Source of the DNA: Bactericera cockerelli
Lineage: Eukaryota; Arthropoda; Insecta; Hemiptera; Triozidae
Assembly (NCBI GenBank): GCA_024516035.1
Contig: CM044967.1
Location: 4,458,859 to 4,522,858 of the forward strand
Direction of reading: 5' to 3'
DNA length: 64,000 nucleotides
In this document: piece by piece, positions 63,809 through 64,000 of the stretch
Layout of the letters: each line of letters opens with the position of its first letter
How positions within the stretch are numbered: the first letter of the stretch is position 1
Notes under the pieces: generated by a model
The model's database searches: none
What the model was told of the DNA's origin: nothing
Seen by the model: only the letters and a program-made list of their open reading frames with translations
Position numbers and translations under genes: made by a program

Positions 63809-64000
63809 TGGGATGTGGCGTCAAGTGGCGATTACTTGAGCCGCGAGCTCCCAAGATAGAAAACTAATTCACTGTGGAATTTAAAGGGAAAGCTAAAAAG
63901 AAAAGCTCTTGGTTAGCTGGGAAAGTTCTGACAAGATCAGAGTCGAGAGAGAAGTTGCAAACTTCCGTATATTATTTTCAAAACATTTCAAAAACATACA
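63809..64000 (-). repeat. LTR element 2, 5' LTR (partial)
   Basis: The first 192 bases (plus-strand order) match 59157-59348 without a difference seen. The remaining ~88 bp and the flank lie outside the window. Confidence 0.9.

Larger units (their letters stand above)
59157..64000 (-). mobile_element. Gypsy-type LTR element 2, RT-less, 5' LTR cut by window end
   Basis: The element lies on the minus strand. The 3' LTR is 59157-59436 and the 5' LTR begins at 63809 and leaves the window. The 192 shared bases are identical by eye. The candidate primer-binding site follows the 5' LTR on the minus strand (TTGGTGACCCCGACGTGATT, about 63786-63807). The polypurine tract is AAGGGGGGGAA next to the 3' LTR. 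Gag and RNase H-integrase frames are intact. Protease and reverse transcriptase are absent. Confidence 0.92.

Overview
This is eukaryotic DNA, most likely from an insect. The two genes have long introns and protein sequences typical of insects, and the rest is dense with tRNA-derived SINEs, Helitrons, TTAA- and TA-flanked MITEs and gypsy-type LTR elements. The order cannot be fixed from sequence alone; a repeat-rich hemipteran is a guess. All family names below (SINE-A to SINE-G and so on) are local labels.

Region 1 (1 to about 31.5 kb, + strand) is the 3' part of a Zasp52/PDLIM (Enigma/Cypher-type) muscle Z-disc gene. Its PDZ exons must lie upstream of the window. Inside the window I place 12 constitutive exons: the ZM region (6602-8368), LIM1 (9825-16909), a proline-rich linker (17339-24629, including one 2.2-kb exon) and LIM2-LIM4 (24600-31249). 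One alternative exon (11724-11997) can replace the exon for the first half of LIM1. Splice phases agree throughout except for a 2-bp excess in a CT run near 23495. Two exons abut minisatellites that copy their own splice sites: an acceptor array at 11185-11735 and a donor array at 29139-29370.

Region 2 (31.5 to 46.9 kb) is intergenic. It holds an LTR element inserted in a SINE, with a MITE inserted at the LTR edge (31542-35865), many SINEs, palindromic elements and an 800-bp polypyrimidine tract.

Region 3 (46992-55419, + strand) is a complete eight-exon TTLL2-like gene (tubulin polyglutamylase family, about 528 aa). A 32-bp minisatellite with a MITE inside follows it. Region 4 (59157 to the window end) is a gypsy-type element on the minus strand whose 5' LTR runs off the window.

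The most unusual content is threefold. (i) A dispersed repeat encodes a type I hammerhead ribozyme: about eight copies, of which two keep every core base, one of them in sense orientation 240 bp upstream of a Zasp exon. (ii) Both LTR elements have identical LTR pairs, hence recent insertion, yet both lack reverse transcriptase while keeping gag and integrase reading frames. (iii) Two 1.66-kb palindromes are built of concentric shells, each bounded by the same TACAGGGTG motif.
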